The position numbers and the translations under genes were made by a program. A stretch of DNA of 64,000 bases, from NCBI RefSeq assembly GCF_004193175.1, contig NZ_SAUH01000001.1, positions 2,521,501 through 2,585,500 of the forward strand, given 5' to 3'. The notes under the pieces are model-generated. The model worked only from the letters and a program-made list of their open reading frames with translations. It ran no database searches and was not told the origin of the DNA. The stretch is from Streptomyces sp. RFCAC02 (GTDB lineage: Bacteria > Actinomycetota > Actinomycetes > Streptomycetales > Streptomycetaceae). Positions within the stretch are counted from its first letter, which is position 1. Each line of letters begins with the position of its first letter. Shown one piece after another: positions 7,382-15,904 of this stretch.

Positions 7382-8131
7382 TCACGCGTCCCGCCGCCGC
7401 AGCGCCGCGTACCCCATCCCCTGCGCGAGCGCCGCCCACGCGGCGATGACGACCACCGCCGCGACCGGCGACAGCGGGTTCGCCGTGTCGCTGTCCAGCA
7501 GGATCAGCCCCGCGCGCCCCGGCAGGTACTCGGCGCCCGTCGTCGCCGCGACCATCGGCAGCGCCAGCATCACCGTCAGGACGACGCTCATCGTGCCGGC
7601 CGAACTGCGGATCCACGCCGCCACACCGACCGTCAGGACGGCCGTCAGCACGAGGTACAGCACGATCGCCACGCCGTCCCCGAACAGCTCCCCCGCGCCG
7701 CCCGTGCCGTACTCCCCGAGCCCGACCGCCGACGCCGCGAGCCCGACGCACGCCGCCACCGCGCCCAGCACGAGCGTCACCGCCGTCACGACGATCGTCT
7801 TCGCCGCCAGCACACGGCCCCGCGCCGGATCCGCCGTCAGCGTCACCCGCAGCGAGCCCGTCGAGAACTCCGTCGTCATCGCCAGCATCGCCAGCGCCAC
7901 GACACCGAACTGCGCCAGCATCACGGACTCGCTCGCCGGCTCCCCGATCGACAGCGTCAGCCCGTCCGCGCTCTCCCCGGCCTCCACGTCACCCGCGAAG
8001 TCGATGCCCATGACCAGCGACACGAGCGCCATCAGCACCACCGTGCTGGCCAGCGCCCACCAAGTGGACCGCACCGACCAGAACTTGATCCACTCCGAGC
8101 CCAGCGTCCCGCGCCACACACGCGTCTCCAT
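7382..8131 (-). CDS. ABC transporter permease (ABC-2 type)
   Basis: A 249-residue membrane protein with about six hydrophobic segments (WALASTVVLMALVSL, VALAMLAMTTEF, a long VVTAVTLVLGAVAACVGLA helix, VLYLVLTAVLTVGVAAW, VVLTVMLALPMV and VAAVVVIAAWAAL). FSTGSLRVTLTADPARGRVLAAK is the cytoplasmic loop seen in drug/antibiotic ABC-2 permeases. ATG 8131 is chosen for the GGAAG site 5-9 nt upstream; GTG 8167 would add 12 residues. It pairs with the ATPase directly upstream to form an exporter, probably of a hydrophobic compound. The substrate is not inferable. Confidence 0.85.
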   Translation of the reverse strand: METRVWRGTLGSEWIKFWSVRSTWWALASTVVLMALVSLVMGIDFAGDVEAGESADGLTLSIGEPASESVMLAQFGVVALAMLAMTTEFSTGSLRVTLTADPARGRVLAAKTIVVTAVTLVLGAVAACVGLAASAVGLGEYGTGGAGELFGDGVAIVLYLVLTAVLTVGVAAWIRSSAGTMSVVLTVMLALPMVAATTGAEYLPGRAGLILLDSDTANPLSPVAAVVVIAAWAALAQGMGYAALRRRDA

Positions 8132-8171
8132 GCCTCTTCCGTTCCTCGCTCGATCCCCGTACGCCACCGGT

Positions 8172-9083
8172 TCAGGACGCCGCGAACCGCACCGCGTCGG
8201 CGGTCAGTTCCCGGTAGGCGTCCTCCAACGACGGCTGCCGCGTCGTCAGTTCGGACAGCGGCAGGCCCGACCGGTACGCGGCGAGACCCACCTGCTCGGC
8301 GGAGACGCCCCCCACCGCGAGCCGCCCGCCCGGCTCGGCCGACACACGCGCCCCCTCGCCCGCCAGCAGCTCGCCGAGCGCCGCGAGCCCCGCCGGGTCC
8401 GGGCTCCCCACGACGACGGCCACCCCGGAACTCGCCCCGATGACCTCCGCCAGCGGCGCGTCGGCGATCAGCCGGCCCCGCCCGATCACCACGAGCTGAT
8501 CCGCCATGAGCTGCATCTCGCTCATCAGATGACTGGAGACGAACACCGCCCGGCCCTCGGCCGACAGCGACCTGATCAGTTCCCGGATCCAGATGACCCC
8601 GTCCGGGTCGAGACCGTTCACCGGCTCGTCGAGGACAAGCACCCGCGGGTCGCCGAGGAGCGCCGCGGCCACCCCGAGGCGCTGGCTCATGCCCAGCGAG
8701 AACGTGCCGGCACGCCGCCCCCCGACCTCCGTCAGACCCACCGTCGCCAGCACCTCGTCCACCCGGCGCTCCGGGATGTCGTGCGTACGCGCCAGCGCCC
8801 GCAGGTGCGTGCGCGCCGAGCGGCCCGGGTGCACGGCCTTCGCGTCCAGCAGCGCGCCGACCTCGCGCAGTGGATGCCGCAGTTCGGCGTACGGCCGCCC
8901 GCCCACGAGCGCCCGTCCCGCCGTGGGCCGGTCGAGCCCCAGGATCATGCGCATCGTCGTGGACTTGCCCGCGCCGTTCGGCCCGAGGAACCCGGTGACC
9001 CGGCCCCCCGCCACCGTCAGGTCGAGCCCGTCCACCACCACGGAGTCCCCGTAGCGCTTCGTCAGCCCCTCCAGCGTGATCAC
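8172..9083 (-). CDS. ABC transporter ATP-binding protein
   Basis: A 303-residue ABC-2 type ATPase. Walker A GPNGAGKST is at residues 34-42, followed by TMRMILGLDRPTAG; the signature is FSLGMSQRLG, Walker B is VLVLDEP, and the switch His is in VFVSSHLMSEM. The C-terminal 90 residues match the extension of DrrA/CcmA-like exporters. GTG 9083 follows a GGGAG site. The permease gene starts within 45 nt of the stop, giving a two-gene exporter operon. Resistance or lipid export are typical roles for this subclass. Confidence 0.93.
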   Translation of the reverse strand: MITLEGLTKRYGDSVVVDGLDLTVAGGRVTGFLGPNGAGKSTTMRMILGLDRPTAGRALVGGRPYAELRHPLREVGALLDAKAVHPGRSARTHLRALARTHDIPERRVDEVLATVGLTEVGGRRAGTFSLGMSQRLGVAAALLGDPRVLVLDEPVNGLDPDGVIWIRELIRSLSAEGRAVFVSSHLMSEMQLMADQLVVIGRGRLIADAPLAEVIGASSGVAVVVGSPDPAGLAALGELLAGEGARVSAEPGGRLAVGGVSAEQVGLAAYRSGLPLSELTTRQPSLEDAYRELTADAVRFAAS

Positions 9084-9202
9084 GTCGTCTCCCGCGCCCT
9101 TCCGTCGTCAGCGGACCATCGACGCGGACCACGCTAGGAAGCGGCACCCCCGCCCCGTATCTGCCGAACGGCGCCTCCACCCCCGACTTTCGTCAACGAA
9201 AG

Positions 9203-9234
9203 GCGTCCCGCCCCGTACGGACGGGGCGGGACGC
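9203..9234 (-). terminator. Hairpin terminator after secreted protein copy 1
   Basis: A 14-bp GC stem with an ACGG loop (core CCCGCCCCGT...ACGGGGCGGG, 9207-9230) follows the gene ending at 9258. The same core recurs 531 bp away behind the second copy. There is no U-tract, as is usual in Streptomyces. Confidence 0.75.
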
Positions 9235-9257
9235 GGAGGTGACCGGGCGCGAGGGGA

Positions 9258-9641
9258 TCAGCAGGCGCGCGTGGACCCGACGTCCTCCAGGTACGGGTCC
9301 CAGATCCAGCCGTTGATGGAGTCGTCGTCGAAGTGGTTGTAGGCGCGGACGTGACTCCAGGTGTTACCGGCCGAGTTGAAGACATAGCAGTGGTAGTAGA
9401 TGTCCATGTAGAACAGGGCTTCACCCACCACCGGACAGCCCGCGTTCGGCCCGGAATGGAGCGGGGCCGACGACCTGCCGTCCTCGAGCGACCCAACCCC
9501 CGCGTCCTTGTTGGACCAGTCCGGGTGCGTGCACGCGGCTGCCGCGGTCTCGGCGGCCACCGCCCCGGGCGCGGTCCCCAGACCGAACGCCAGCAGCGCT
9601 GCCGACGTCCCGAGCACCACGCTCCGTCGTATGTCCTTCAC
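9258..9641 (-). CDS. Small secreted SH3-like protein, copy 1
   Basis: A 127-residue exported protein. GTG 9641 has GGAG 6 nt upstream and starts a Sec signal peptide (RR, then hydrophobic LGTSAALLAFGLGTAPG, cleavage near AVAA-ET). The mature part, about 95 residues, has four cysteines (CTHP, GCPVV, YHCYV and the C-terminal RAC), a compact disulfide-bonded layout like the small SH3-like exported proteins common in Streptomyces. About 20 of 127 positions differ from copy 2. Function unknown; such proteins may bind cell wall or other extracellular targets. Confidence 0.82.
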   Translation of the reverse strand: MKDIRRSVVLGTSAALLAFGLGTAPGAVAAETAAAACTHPDWSNKDAGVGSLEDGRSSAPLHSGPNAGCPVVGEALFYMDIYYHCYVFNSAGNTWSHVRAYNHFDDDSINGWIWDPYLEDVGSTRAC

Positions 9642-9692
9642 GACTGTCTCCTCGCACTCGCGCATGGCCGCTCCCTGTTGGAGACCTCTTCG

Positions 9693-9710
9693 CCATACGC
9701 AGCAGTATGG
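9693..9710. promoter_or_regulatory. CCATAC-N6-GTATGG inverted repeat, copy 1
   Basis: An inverted repeat about 50 nt upstream of the first secreted protein gene, conserved upstream of the second copy. The arms are CCATAC and GTATGG around GCAGCA. It is AT-richer than its surroundings and lies where a promoter or operator is expected. Confidence 0.5.
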
Positions 9711-9737
9711 ACAGTACCCGCCGCCCGCCCACGAGCG

Positions 9738-9761
9738 CCCGCCCCGTACGGACGGGGCGGG
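9738..9761 (-). terminator. Hairpin terminator after secreted protein copy 2
   Basis: Same 10-bp stem and ACGG loop as the core of the hairpin at 9207-9230, located 28 bp past the stop of the second copy. It is part of the duplicated unit. Confidence 0.72.
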
Positions 9762-9788
9762 ACGCGGAGGTGACCGGGCGCGAGGGGA

Positions 9789-10172
9789 TCAGCAGGCGCG
9801 CGTGGACCCGAAGTCGTCCAGGTACTCGTCCCAGATCCAGCCGTTGATGGACTCACCGTCGAAACGGTTGTAGGCGCGGACGTGACTCCAGGAGTTCCCG
9901 GCCGAGTTGATGACGTAGCAGTGGTAGTAGATGTCCATGTGGAACAGGGCCTCACCCACCACCGGACAGCCCGCGTTCGGCCCGGAGTGGAGCGGGGCTT
10001 CGTACCTGCTGCCCTCGAGGGACCCGACCCCCGCGTCCCGGTTGGACCAGCTCGGGTGCGTGCACGCGGCAGCCGCGGACTCGGCGGCCACCGCTCCGGG
10101 CGCGGTCCCCAGACCGAGCGCCAGCAGCGCCGCCGACGTCCCGAGCACCGCACTCCGTCGTACGTTCTTCAC
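9789..10172 (-). CDS. Small secreted SH3-like protein, copy 2
   Basis: A 127-residue paralogue of the gene at 9258-9641, the same length, with the same GGAG-N6-GTG start (GTG 10172) and signal peptide ending near AVAA-ES. All four mature cysteines are conserved. Differences concentrate around the residues after GSLE and near the C-terminus (DEYLDDF against DPYLEDV). The gene, its terminator and its upstream inverted repeat are duplicated as one 531-bp unit, so both copies are likely expressed in the same way. Function unknown. Confidence 0.82.
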   Translation of the reverse strand: MKNVRRSAVLGTSAALLALGLGTAPGAVAAESAAAACTHPSWSNRDAGVGSLEGSRYEAPLHSGPNAGCPVVGEALFHMDIYYHCYVINSAGNSWSHVRAYNRFDGESINGWIWDEYLDDFGSTRAC

Positions 10173-10225
10173 AACTGTCTCCTCGCACGCGCGCATGGCC
10201 GTTCCCAGGATGGAAACCCCCTTCG

Positions 10226-10243
10226 CCATACGCAGCGGTATGG
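10226..10243. promoter_or_regulatory. CCATAC-N6-GTATGG inverted repeat, copy 2
   Basis: The same arms as the element at 9693-9710, with GCAGCG in the centre, about 54 nt upstream of the second secreted protein gene. Retention of both arms while the centre changed supports a functional site. Confidence 0.5.
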
Positions 10244-10354
10244 ACAGTACCCGCCGCCGGCCACAGGGTGAACAAAGTGACGCGGATCCCCCAACGCACC
10301 GGTGCCCGTCCCCCGGCTCGGGGAACGGGCACCGGCACTGTGCGCGGGCGGGCG

Positions 10355-10876
10355 TCACTTGTCCTCGGAGGACTCCTCCGCGGTCTCGCCCTTCGCCTCG
10401 TCGGCGGCCTCGTTCACGGCCTCCGTCTCGGTGTCCGCGGTGGCCTTGGCCGCGTCGGACTCCTTCACGGAACGCCGCGTCGCCGCCTCGGCCTCGCCCA
10501 CCGCCTCCTGCTGCACGGTGAGGGCCTCCACCAGCTCGATCACGGCCATCGGCGCGTTGTCGCCGCGGCGCGGGCCGAGCTTGGTGATCCGGGTGTAGCC
10601 GCCCGGACGGTTGGCGAACTTCGGACCGATCTCCGTGAACAGGGTGTGCACGACACTCTTGTCACGGATGGTCTGCATCACCTGGCGACGGTTGTGCAGG
10701 TCGCCCTTCTTCGCCTTGGTGATGAGCCGCTCGGCCACCGGACGCAGCCGGCGCGCCTTGGCGACGGTCGTGGTGATCCGGCCGTGCTCGAACAGCGAGG
10801 TGGCGAGGTTCGCCAGCATCAGACGCTCGTGGGCGGGGCTGCCGCCCAGCCTGCGGCCCTTGGTGGGCGTAGGCAT
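10355..10876 (-). CDS. rplQ: 50S ribosomal protein L17 with acidic tail
   Basis: 173 residues. The first 116 are a standard L17 ([19 protein letters not shown], then LTRITK-like [16 protein letters not shown]), which sits at the peptide exit tunnel. The remaining 57 residues are an Ala/Glu-rich extension that is typical in actinomycetes and variable in sequence. ATG 10876 starts the conserved core and has GGAGAG upstream. It lies downstream of rpoA as the last gene of the alpha operon; truA, which often follows, is not here. Confidence 0.97.
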   Translation of the reverse strand: MPTPTKGRRLGGSPAHERLMLANLATSLFEHGRITTTVAKARRLRPVAERLITKAKKGDLHNRRQVMQTIRDKSVVHTLFTEIGPKFANRPGGYTRITKLGPRRGDNAPMAVIELVEALTVQQEAVGEAEAATRRSVKESDAAKATADTETEAVNEAADEAKGETAEESSEDK

Positions 10877-11004
10877 GACTCTCTCCTGTCGGTTCTGCAC
10901 CGGCCGTACCAGGTACCGGTGTCAGCGGAGCCGCCGGGGAGCCCCGGCGGCGGATCGGCCGCCGGGCCGCCCGCCGGATGACGGACGGCCCGGGGCCGGT
11001 CGGC

Positions 11005-12027
11005 TCAGTACTGCTCGGTCTCCACGAAGCCCGGGTCGCCGTCGTCCTCCGCGCCGAACGCGTCGGCCGCGGTGGTCGGGTCGAATCCGGGCGGGCTGTC
11101 CTTGAGGGCCAGGCCCATGCCGGCCAGCTTCGCCTTGACCTCGTCGATCGACTTGGCGCCGAAGTTGCGGATGTCGAGGAGGTCCGCCTCGGACCGGGCC
11201 ACCAGCTCGCCCACCGAGTGGATGCCCTCGCGCTTCAGGCAGTTGTAGGAGCGGACGGTCAGCTCCAGCTCCTCGATGGGCAGCGCCAGGTCGGCGGCGA
11301 GCGCCGCGTCCGTCGGCGACGGGCCCATGTCGATGCCCTCGGCGTCCACGTTCAGCTCGCGCGCGAGGCCGAACAGCTCGACCAGCGTCTTGCCCGCCGA
11401 CGCCATGGCGTCACGCGGCCGCATGGCCTCCTTGGTCTCGACGTCGACGATCAGCTTGTCGAAGTCGGTGCGCTGCTCGACACGGGTGGCCTCGACCTTG
11501 TAGGTGACCTTCAGCACGGGGCTGTAGATCGAGTCCACCGGGATGCGGCCGATCTCCTGACCGGCCTGCTTGTTCTGCACCGCGGAAACGTAGCCGCGAC
11601 CGCGCTCGACGGTCAGCTCCATCTCCAGCTTGCCCTTGTTGTTCAGGGTGGCGAGAACGAGGTCGGGGTTGTGCACCTCGACACCGGCCGGCGGCGCGAT
11701 GTCGGCGGCGGTGACGAGCCCGGGACCCTGCTTGCGCAGGTACATCACGACCGGCTCGTCGTGCTCCGAGGAGACGACGAGCTGCTTGATGTTGAGGATG
11801 AGGTCGGTCACGTCCTCCTTGACGCCCGGCACGGTGGTGAACTCGTGCAGGACACCGTCGATCCGGATGCTGGTGACAGCCGCGCCCGGGATCGAGGAGA
11901 GGAGGGTACGCCGCAGGGAGTTGCCGAGGGTGTAGCCGAAGCCCGGCTCCAGCGGCTCGATGACGAACCGGGAACGGAACTCGTCCACGACCTCTTCGGT
12001 CAGTGACGGTCGCTGAGCGATCAGCAT
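11005..12027 (-). CDS. rpoA: DNA-directed RNA polymerase subunit alpha
   Basis: 340 residues. The N-terminal assembly domain starts [13 protein letters not shown] and contains [22 protein letters not shown]. The C-terminal domain (from about residue 245) has [19 protein letters not shown] and [15 protein letters not shown], which binds UP elements and activators. An acidic tail ends the protein. ATG 12027 begins the conserved sequence; upstream in-frame codons are not conserved. It lies between rpsD and rplQ in the alpha cluster. Confidence 0.98.
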   Translation of the reverse strand: MLIAQRPSLTEEVVDEFRSRFVIEPLEPGFGYTLGNSLRRTLLSSIPGAAVTSIRIDGVLHEFTTVPGVKEDVTDLILNIKQLVVSSEHDEPVVMYLRKQGPGLVTAADIAPPAGVEVHNPDLVLATLNNKGKLEMELTVERGRGYVSAVQNKQAGQEIGRIPVDSIYSPVLKVTYKVEATRVEQRTDFDKLIVDVETKEAMRPRDAMASAGKTLVELFGLARELNVDAEGIDMGPSPTDAALAADLALPIEELELTVRSYNCLKREGIHSVGELVARSEADLLDIRNFGAKSIDEVKAKLAGMGLALKDSPPGFDPTTAADAFGAEDDGDPGFVETEQY

Positions 12028-12166
12028 GTGAGGAACTCCAGTCTTCGGCACCCGCTATTTGATGCCGAGCCAGACAACAGGTGGAACACCGCTCCCCCGG
12101 ACGTACGGGCGGGCCGGCGCGCGGCCGGCCCGCCCGTACCCCGTGACGAGCGTGTGCCGGGCCGTA

Positions 12167-12793
12167 CTACTTCGAGTACAGCTCGACGATGAGCTGCTCC
12201 TGCACCTGGGTGTCGATCACCTGGCGCTCGGGCAGCGAGTGGACGAGGATCCGAAGCTGCGCGGGGACGGTCTCCAGCCACGCGGGAACGGTCTTCTCGC
12301 CGGCCTCCGCCTTGGCCACCTCGAAGGGGGTCAGGTTGCGGGAGGACTCACGGACCTCGACGATGTCGTTGGGCGACACGCGCGCCGAGGGGATGTCGGT
12401 CTTCCGGCCGTTGACCGTGATGTGGCCGTGCCGGACGAGCTGACGGGCGTGGTCGCGGGACTTGGCGAAGCCGGCCCGGTAGACCACGTTGTCGAGGCGG
12501 GTCTCGAGGATGCGCAGCAGGTTCTCACCGGTCTTGCCGGTCTGCCGGTTGGCCTCGTTGTAGTACCCGCGGAACTGCTTCTCCAGGACACCGTAGATAC
12601 GCGCGCACTTCTGCTTCTCGCGCTTCTGCAGCAGGTACTCGCTGTCCTTGGTGCGCCCGCGTCCGTGCTCACCCGGGGGGTAAGGACGGATCTCGATCGG
12701 GCACTTAGCGCTCTCGCACTTGGCTCCCTTGAGGAAGAGCTTCTGCTTCTCCCGACGGCAACGCTTGCAGTCGGCCCCGGTGTAACGCGCCAT
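12167..12793 (-). CDS. rpsD: 30S ribosomal protein S4
   Basis: 208 residues. It shows the zinc-type N-terminus with Cys9, Cys12, Cys26 and Cys31 (CKRCRREK, then CESAKC), the S4 RNA-binding domain (RLDNVVYRAGFAKSRDHARQL) and the C-terminal VELYSK. S4 nucleates 16S rRNA 5'-domain assembly. It lies between rpsK and rpoA, about 140 bp from rpoA. Confidence 0.97.
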   Translation of the reverse strand: MARYTGADCKRCRREKQKLFLKGAKCESAKCPIEIRPYPPGEHGRGRTKDSEYLLQKREKQKCARIYGVLEKQFRGYYNEANRQTGKTGENLLRILETRLDNVVYRAGFAKSRDHARQLVRHGHITVNGRKTDIPSARVSPNDIVEVRESSRNLTPFEVAKAEAGEKTVPAWLETVPAQLRILVHSLPERQVIDTQVQEQLIVELYSK

Positions 12794-12820
12794 TGTCTAT
12801 CAGTCTCCTACTTCACCTGG

Positions 12821-13225
12821 TCAGACGCGGCGGCGCTTCGGCGGGCGGCAGCCGTTGTGCGGGGTCGGGGTCACGTCCTGGATCGAACCGACCTCCAGGC
12901 CGGTCGCCTGGAGGGAGCGGATCGCGGTCTCACGACCGGACCCCGGGCCCTTCACGAAGACGTCGACCTTGCGCATGCCGTGCTCCTGCGCACGGCGCGC
13001 GGCGCTCTCCGCGGCCATCTGCGCGGCGAACGGCGTGGACTTCCGGGAACCCTTGAAGCCGACGTGGCCGGCGGAGGCCCAGGAGATCACGTTGCCCGTG
13101 GGGTCGGTGATCGAGACGATGGTGTTGTTGAACGTGCTCTTGATGTGGGCGTGCCCGTGAGCGACGTTCTTCTTCTCCTTGCGGCGCACCTTCTTGGCGC
13201 CGGCCGTACGGCCCTTAGGAGGCAT
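12821..13225 (-). CDS. rpsK: 30S ribosomal protein S11
   Basis: 134 residues of typical S11: a basic N-terminus ([14 protein letters not shown]), [15 protein letters not shown] and the conserved C-terminal [18 protein letters not shown]. It is a platform protein of the small subunit that contacts mRNA near the E site. It follows rpsM by 67 bp. Confidence 0.98.
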   Translation of the reverse strand: MPPKGRTAGAKKVRRKEKKNVAHGHAHIKSTFNNTIVSITDPTGNVISWASAGHVGFKGSRKSTPFAAQMAAESAARRAQEHGMRKVDVFVKGPGSGRETAIRSLQATGLEVGSIQDVTPTPHNGCRPPKRRRV

Positions 13226-13292
13226 CTGGTCCTAACTCCTGCTGAGGTGATCGGTCCTGCTACCGGACCTGATGGAAAGGTTCCGGTGCGGA

Positions 13293-13673
13293 CTACTTCT
13301 TGCCCGGCTTCTTCTTACCGGCGATCGCGCGGCGCGGACCCTTGCGGGTGCGCGCGTTCGTCTTGGTGCGCTGGCCGTGCACGGGCAGCCCACGCCGGTG
13401 GCGCAGGCCCTCGTAGCAGCCGATCTCGACCTTGCGGCGGATGTCGGCCTGGATCTCCCGGCGGAGGTCACCCTCGGTCTTGAGGTTGGCGTCCACGTAG
13501 TCACGGATCTTGACGAGGTCGTCCTCGACGAGGTCACGGACGCGCGTGTCCGGGTTCACCCCGGTCGCGGCCAGGGTCTCCTTGGCACGGGTGCGCCCGA
13601 TGCCGAAGACGTAGGTGAGGGCGACCTCGACGCGCTTGTCGCGCGGAAGGTCAACGCCTGCGAGGCGTGCCAT
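13293..13673 (-). CDS. rpsM: 30S ribosomal protein S13
   Basis: 126 residues: [21 protein letters not shown] start, GIGRTRAKE motif, and a basic tail ([17 protein letters not shown]...) reaching the P-site tRNA. It follows rpmJ by 189 bp; that gap contains a GC-rich hairpin region. First S-protein gene of the alpha cluster. Confidence 0.98.
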   Translation of the reverse strand: MARLAGVDLPRDKRVEVALTYVFGIGRTRAKETLAATGVNPDTRVRDLVEDDLVKIRDYVDANLKTEGDLRREIQADIRRKVEIGCYEGLRHRRGLPVHGQRTKTNARTRKGPRRAIAGKKKPGKK

Positions 13674-13862
13674 TGATCTGGCTCCTGTAGCGGTAGTGGA
13701 GGTCTGCCGCAGCGCCGTTCCCTGGGGCTCCCGAGGGAGCGCTCCGGGTCCCCGGCCTCCGACCGGGGGTGTCGTCCCCGCGCGCGGCGCGCGAGGGGTC
13801 GGGCGACTGCGTATCTGTGTGTGGCGTGTGGAAGCGGCTGCGTGAGTGCAGGCCCGCCGCGA

Positions 13863-13976
13863 TCAGCCCTGGCGCTGCTTGTGGCGCAGGTTCTCGCAGA
13901 TGACCATGACCCGGCCGTGGCGGCGGATCACCTTGCACTTGTCGCAGATCTTCTTGACGCTCGGCCTGACCTTCAT
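13863..13976 (-). CDS. rpmJ: 50S ribosomal protein L36 (zinc type)
   Basis: 37 residues, read directly from the sequence: [20 protein letters not shown] continuing to HKQRQG. The Cys11-x2-Cys14, Cys27 and His33 zinc ligands are intact, so this is the C+ form. It lies 42 nt downstream of infA, as in other bacteria with an infA-rpmJ pair. Confidence 0.97.
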   Translation of the reverse strand: MKVRPSVKKICDKCKVIRRHGRVMVICENLRHKQRQG

Positions 13977-14018
13977 GGTTCTGAGGTTCTCCGGGTCGAG
14001 AGATCCACTGATCTCGAT

Positions 14019-14239
14019 CTACTTGTAGCGGTAGACGATCCGCCCGCGCGTCAGGTCGTAGGGAGAGAGCTCCACCACGACCCGGTCGTCGGGAAGAATA
14101 CGGATGTAGTTCATCCGCATCTTGCCGCTGATGTGCGCGAGGACCTGGTGCCCGTTCTGAAGCTCCACCCTGAACATCGCGTTCGGGAGAGATTCGACGA
14201 CCGTGCCCTCGATCTCGATGGCCCTTGTTTTTTGGCCAT
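14019..14239 (-). CDS. infA: Translation initiation factor IF-1, reading frame broken by one missing base
   Basis: ATG 14239 encodes MAKKQG, but the next codons (CCA TCG AGA) leave the IF-1 frame. One base over, the sequence reads [17 protein letters not shown] through to the family C-terminus RGRIVYRYK and stops at 14019. The span is 221 nt, one short of the 222 needed for the normal 73 residues. The break falls in AAAAAACAAGGGCC, so a missing G (GGGG to GGG) or A is the likely event. No start codon exists in the downstream frame after the preceding stop. IF-1 blocks the ribosomal A site at initiation and is essential, so a sequencing or assembly error is most likely; -1 slippage on A6 would give [12 protein letters not shown]. 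Confidence 0.93.
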
Positions 14240-14314
14240 ACTTGAGCGCTTCACCTTCCGGGATCGGCTACCTGGACAGCCCTGAACGCATGGGTGCACC
14301 AGGACCGAAGGGTC

Positions 14315-14344
14315 AGTTTACGCCTGCCCACCCGAAAAGACGAA
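14315..14344 (-). promoter_or_regulatory. infA promoter
   Basis: TTCGTC (14344-14339), 18-bp spacer, TAAACT (14320-14315), followed by GACCC, about 70 nt before the infA start. The -10 and initiator match those at rpoB and resemble those at rpsJ. It separates infA-rpmJ-rpsM from the secY-adk-map unit. Confidence 0.6.
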
Positions 14345-14383
14345 TCAGTGATCCATTCCCCCGAAGAGAGATCACGAAACGGA

Positions 14384-15220
14384 CTACGCGAGCGGGTCGG
14401 GCGCCGCCGTGACGCCGAGGGCGGCCAGCCGCGCGCGGCCGCCGTCCGGGGCGGTCAGCACGATCGGCCCCTCCTCCGTCAGGGCGACGGAGTGCTCCCA
14501 GTGCGAGGACCAGGTGCCGTCGTTCGACTTCACGGTCCACTCGTCGGCCAGGACGTGCGTCTTCGGGGTGCCGAGCGTCAGCATCGGCTCGATCGCGAGG
14601 CACATCCCCGGCACGAGGCGCGGCCCGCGGCCCCGCCGGCGGTCCACGTAGTTCAGCAGGTGGGGGTCCATGTGCATCTCGCTGCCGATGCCGTGCCCGC
14701 CGTACTGCTCGACGATGCCGTACTTCCCGCCCGGGGGCAGCGGCTGGCGCCGGACGTACGTCTCGACGGCGCGGGAGATGTCCACGAGGCGGTTGCCCTT
14801 GCGCATGGCCGCGATACCGGCCCACAGGGAGTCCTCGGTGACGCGGCTCAGCTCCAGCAGCTCGGCGCCGTGGCCGTCGCCGACGAACACGGTGATCGCC
14901 GCGTCGGCGTGCCAGCCGTTCACGATGGCGCCGGCGTCGATGGAGATCATGTCGCCGGACTTCAGGACCGTCGCGCGGTCCGGGATGCCGTGGACGACGA
15001 CGTCGTTCACGGAGGTGCAGATCGTCGCGGGGAAGCCGCCGTAGCCGAGGAAGTTCGGCTTGGCACCGTGGTCGGCCAGGACCTGGGCGGCGACGTCGTC
15101 CAGGTCCTTGGTGCTGGCACCCGGGACCGCCGCCTCCGCCGTCCGGCGGTGTATCTCGGCGACCACCAGACCTGCGGCACGCATGTGCGCGATCTGCTCG
15201 GGTGTCTTCAGCTCCAGCAT
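14384..15220 (-). CDS. map: Type I methionine aminopeptidase
   Basis: 278 residues; removes initiator Met from nascent proteins. Metal ligands are visible: the two Asp in SIDAGAIVNGWHADAAIT, His in EQYGGHGIGSEMH, Glu in LAIEPMLTLG and Glu in SHWEHSVALTEEGP. It follows adk by 27 bp with a good ribosome site near ATG 15220. Place in the secY-adk-map cluster is standard for actinobacteria. A second map gene is usual in Streptomyces but is not in this window. Confidence 0.96.
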   Translation of the reverse strand: MLELKTPEQIAHMRAAGLVVAEIHRRTAEAAVPGASTKDLDDVAAQVLADHGAKPNFLGYGGFPATICTSVNDVVVHGIPDRATVLKSGDMISIDAGAIVNGWHADAAITVFVGDGHGAELLELSRVTEDSLWAGIAAMRKGNRLVDISRAVETYVRRQPLPPGGKYGIVEQYGGHGIGSEMHMDPHLLNYVDRRRGRGPRLVPGMCLAIEPMLTLGTPKTHVLADEWTVKSNDGTWSSHWEHSVALTEEGPIVLTAPDGGRARLAALGVTAAPDPLA

Positions 15221-15247
15221 GCGCTTCCCTCTCCCCGCGCCGCCGGA

Positions 15248-15904
15248 TCAGGCGGCGCGTTCCGACAGGGCCTCCACGGCCCGCCGGGTCACCTCGGGCA
15301 CGGGGGCGAGCGCCGGAATGGTGGCGACGAGCCCCTGCTCGCGGTAGTAGTCGATGATCGGCTCGGTCTCCTGGTGGTAGACCGCGAGCCGGCGGCGGAC
15401 GGTGTCCTCCCGGTCGTCCTCCCGCTGGTACAGCTCGCCGCCGCACACGTCGCACACGCCCTCCTGCTTCGGGCGCTTGTACTCGACGTGGAAGGTGTGG
15501 CTGCTGTCGTTGCGGCAGGTGCGGCGGCCCGCGATGCGCTTGACCACCTCGTCCTCGGGGACCTCCAGGTCCAGGACCGCGTCGAGACGCTGCCCGGCCT
15601 CCCCCAGCACGTCGTCCAGCGCCTTGGCCTGGACGATGTTGCGGGGGAAGCCGTCGAGCAGGAAACCGTCCTCGGCGTCCGGCTGCGCCATGCGGTCCGC
15701 GGCCATCGCGAGGGTGATCTCGTCGGGGACGAGGCCGCCCTCGTTCAGGATGGACTTGACGCGGCGGCCGAGCTCCGTGCCCTGGCGGATGTTCGCGCGG
15801 AACAGATCACCGGTGGAGATGTGCGGGATCGACAGGCGCTCGGCGAGCAGGGCGGCCTGTGTGCCCTTGCCCGCACCCGGCGGACCGACGAGGACGATGC
15901 GCAT
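15248..15904 (-). CDS. adk: Adenylate kinase
   Basis: 218 residues; interconverts ATP + AMP and 2 ADP. P-loop GPPGAGKGTQ is at residues 7-16, the AMP-binding part is STGDLFRANI, and DGFPRN follows. The long LID carries Cys130 and a CDVC pair, suggesting a zinc-stabilised lid as in Gram-positive enzymes. The ATG overlaps the secY stop (TGATG), so translation is coupled. Confidence 0.97.
   Translation of the reverse strand: MRIVLVGPPGAGKGTQAALLAERLSIPHISTGDLFRANIRQGTELGRRVKSILNEGGLVPDEITLAMAADRMAQPDAEDGFLLDGFPRNIVQAKALDDVLGEAGQRLDAVLDLEVPEDEVVKRIAGRRTCRNDSSHTFHVEYKRPKQEGVCDVCGGELYQREDDREDTVRRRLAVYHQETEPIIDYYREQGLVATIPALAPVPEVTRRAVEALSERAA

Larger units (their letters stand above)
9207..10268. 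repeat. Tandem duplication, about 531-bp unit, two copies
   Basis: Unit 1 (about 9207-9737) and unit 2 (about 9738-10268) each hold the terminator, the secreted protein gene, its Shine-Dalgarno and the CCATAC-N6-GTATGG element in the same order. Terminator cores and gene starts are offset by exactly 531 bp. The divergence visible in coding and flanking bases indicates a duplication that is not brand new. Confidence 0.85.

Noticed and set aside
1..10268. The accessory region considered as a biosynthetic gene cluster
   Set aside because: A methyltransferase, ABC exporter and regulators are present, but no core synthase, precursor peptide or maturase was found.
14219..14239. Programmed frameshifting as the main explanation for infA
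   Set aside because: The A6 run invites it, but no stimulatory hairpin is evident, the N-terminus of IF-1 needs no regulation of this type, and rpoB shows an equal one-base loss. Kept only as an alternative.
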